The notes under the pieces: model-generated
Database searches by the model: none
What the model was told of the DNA's origin: nothing
The model's input: only the letters and a program-made list of their open reading frames with translations
Part shown: positions 63,143 through 64,000 of the stretch, piece after piece
How the letters are laid out: each line of letters opens with the position of its first letter
Numbering within the stretch: the stretch's first letter is position 1
Program-made: the position numbers and the translations under genes
DNA from: Coprobacter tertius
GTDB taxonomy: Bacteria > Bacteroidota > Bacteroidia > Bacteroidales > Coprobacteraceae
Assembly (NCBI RefSeq): GCF_024330105.1
Contig: NZ_JANDHW010000010.1
Span: forward strand, 1-64,000
Length of the DNA: 64,000 nt
Direction of reading: 5' to 3'

Positions 63143-63760
63143 ATGACAGATTTCTCGAATGATATCGAATTACTGAAAGAAATACGATTGGGAAATGAAA
63201 TGGCATTCTCTTATCTCTTCCGGTATTATTATCCGCGATTGCGAGGATATGCCTCTCGTTTTATAGATGATGAAGAAACGGTGCGTGATATTATTCAGGA
63301 ATGTTTTCTTAAACTTTGGGAAAAGCGGGAGATCCTTTCCGCCATATCGGTAACCTCATTGCTTTTTGCGATGGTGCGTAACGGGTGTATTAATTATTTG
63401 AAGCATGTTTCGGTAGTCGAGAAGCATCGTATCGAGTATTTAGCTCGAATCGATGGTGAAGAACGACTCTATTATGCCGATTTTGTTTTCGATCCAGACA
63501 ATAATTTGTTGTATAATGAATTGCAGGATCAGATAAAGTTGGTAATAGGGCAATTACCCGGGCGTTGCCGTGAGGTATTTTTACTGAGTCGTTTTAGCGG
63601 GTTGAAAAATAAAGAAATTGCTGAAAAGTTACAGATATCGTTAACAGCTGTCGAAAAGCATATTACTAAAGCGCTTTGTATTTTTTCTAAACATTTTAAA
63701 GATAAATATCCTGTCGATATATATATAATAATTATAGCCTGGTTAATTTACGGTAAATAA
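63143..63760 (+). CDS. ECF RNA polymerase sigma factor (Bacteroidetes SusCD/FecI-like group)
   Basis: A 205-residue sigma-70 family factor. Region 2 (~20-65: NEMAFSYLFRYYYPRLRGYASRF, VRDIIQECFLKLWEKRE) binds core polymerase and the -10. Region 4 (~130-185: LPGRCREVFLLSRFSGLKNKEIAEKLQISLTAVEKHITKAL) contains the HTH. A C-terminal hydrophobic tail (VDIYIIIIAWLIYGK) is common in this group. Followed by a terminator-like hairpin and then a FecR-type anti-sigma gene, the usual front end of a SusCD-like nutrient uptake locus that would lie past the window edge. Confidence 0.92.
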   Translation: MTDFSNDIELLKEIRLGNEMAFSYLFRYYYPRLRGYASRFIDDEETVRDIIQECFLKLWEKREILSAISVTSLLFAMVRNGCINYLKHVSVVEKHRIEYLARIDGEERLYYADFVFDPDNNLLYNELQDQIKLVIGQLPGRCREVFLLSRFSGLKNKEIAEKLQISLTAVEKHITKALCIFSKHFKDKYPVDIYIIIIAWLIYGK

Positions 63761-63790
63761 AAAGGAATATATAACGAGGCAAACGTGGCG

Positions 63791-63820
63791 AAGCAGAAAT
63801 TTTATTTTCTGCTTTTTTTT
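63791..63820 (+). terminator. Terminator/attenuator between the sigma and anti-sigma genes
   Basis: AAGCAGAAA and TTTCTGCTT pair over 9 bp with a 6-nt loop and run into a T-tract. It lies in the 117-bp gap between the ECF sigma stop and the FecR-like start. Confidence 0.8.
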
Positions 63821-63877
63821 ATTTCCTGGGTTGGGTAAGAGGATAGTAAGCTGTTACATCATATAGAGGATTAAATT

Positions 63878-64000
63878 ATGAAAGAGGATATAAATGTTCG
63901 TAATATAGCCATACAGTATTTTAACGGTAACATCTCGGCTGCCGATGAGGCACAGTTATATGTTTTTGTGAACGGTTCGGAAAAGAATCTTTTGCAATTT
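63878..64000 (+). CDS. FecR-like anti-sigma factor, 5' part (runs off window)
   Basis: An ATG at 63878 opens a frame of 41 codons that is still open at the window end (MKEDINVRNIAIQYFNGNIS, then AADEAQLYVFVNG). The short helical N-terminus with 'A-x-x-Y-F-x-G-x-x-S...E-x-x-L' is typical of cytoplasmic anti-sigma domains of FecR family proteins in Bacteroidetes, which sit behind ECF sigma genes. It would hold the sigma factor and transmit a signal from a TonB-dependent transducer. Identity rests on position and this short N-terminus. Confidence 0.7.
   Translation, partial: MKEDINVRNIAIQYFNGNISAADEAQLYVFVNGSEKNLLQF

Overview
The window reads as a chromosomal segment of an AT-rich Bacteroidales bacterium. 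The grounds are Bacteroidetes-type promoters (TTTG, then TAnnTTTG 19-20 bp later), almost no Shine-Dalgarno sites, a fimbrillin-like adhesin, a SusCD-type ECF sigma factor with a FecR-like partner, a mce/mmd methylmalonyl-CoA decarboxylase operon, diaminopimelate dehydrogenase, and proteins with type IX secretion (T9SS) C-terminal tails. T9SS tails argue against Bacteroides proper and fit Coprobacter/Barnesiella/Parabacteroides-like genera; the genus is inference. No tRNA, rRNA, CRISPR array, transposase or phage gene was seen.

Layout. 1-900: 3' end of a fimbrillin-like gene. 976-7140: one promoter and one strong terminator bracket a tightly coupled operon (metallophosphoesterase, ABC binding lipoprotein, fused ABC permease-ATPase, tex, folK-like) with repeated 4-bp ATGA overlaps. 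7155-21542, minus strand: a 14-kb vitamin B12 acquisition island. It has two BtuB-type TonB-dependent receptors, two BtuG-type surface beta-propeller lipoproteins (one fused to the protein that is separate in the sister operon), two T9SS-exported beta-propeller proteins, and two cobalamin riboswitches. The btuB1 operon (16975 to 10808) starts at a riboswitch. A second riboswitch lies inside that transcription unit, before the 1105-residue protein. The btuB2 operon (21473 to 17389) has a good promoter but no room for a riboswitch.

21630-25455: nitroreductase and the anaerobic ribonucleotide reductase pair nrdD-nrdG. 25508-29176: a HipA-like kinase/DUF3037 pair, then uncharacterised envelope genes, one split by an in-frame amber codon. 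29448-31891: a secreted leucine-rich-repeat protein and a membrane acyltransferase in AT-rich DNA. 32162-36813, minus strand: the Na+-pumping methylmalonyl-CoA decarboxylase operon (mce, mmdA, an OadG-like subunit with a lamin-tail domain, biotin carrier, beta subunit), which in these anaerobes serves succinate-to-propionate fermentation. 37187-49397: mostly housekeeping genes (dnaK, outer-membrane barrel, pirin, MgtC, Nudix-type regulator, ddh, lgt, DoxX, DEAD-box helicase, and two PLP enzymes of sulfur amino acid metabolism).

49489-51678, minus strand: an overlapping three-gene unit of GNAT acetyltransferase, IbrA-like PAPS-reductase-fold protein and IbrB-like ParB-fold protein. It is the best candidate here for an undescribed system. 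51865-59672: DUF456 protein, PAP2 phosphatase with a probable barrel tail, a truncated CcsA-like protein, EamA transporter, NahK-like kinase, esterase and pyrD. 59822-64000: a membrane-anchored propeller/AraC regulator without kinase domains, then an ECF sigma factor and the start of its anti-sigma factor, probably the edge of a glycan-utilisation locus. Function calls come from motifs and family knowledge without database searches.
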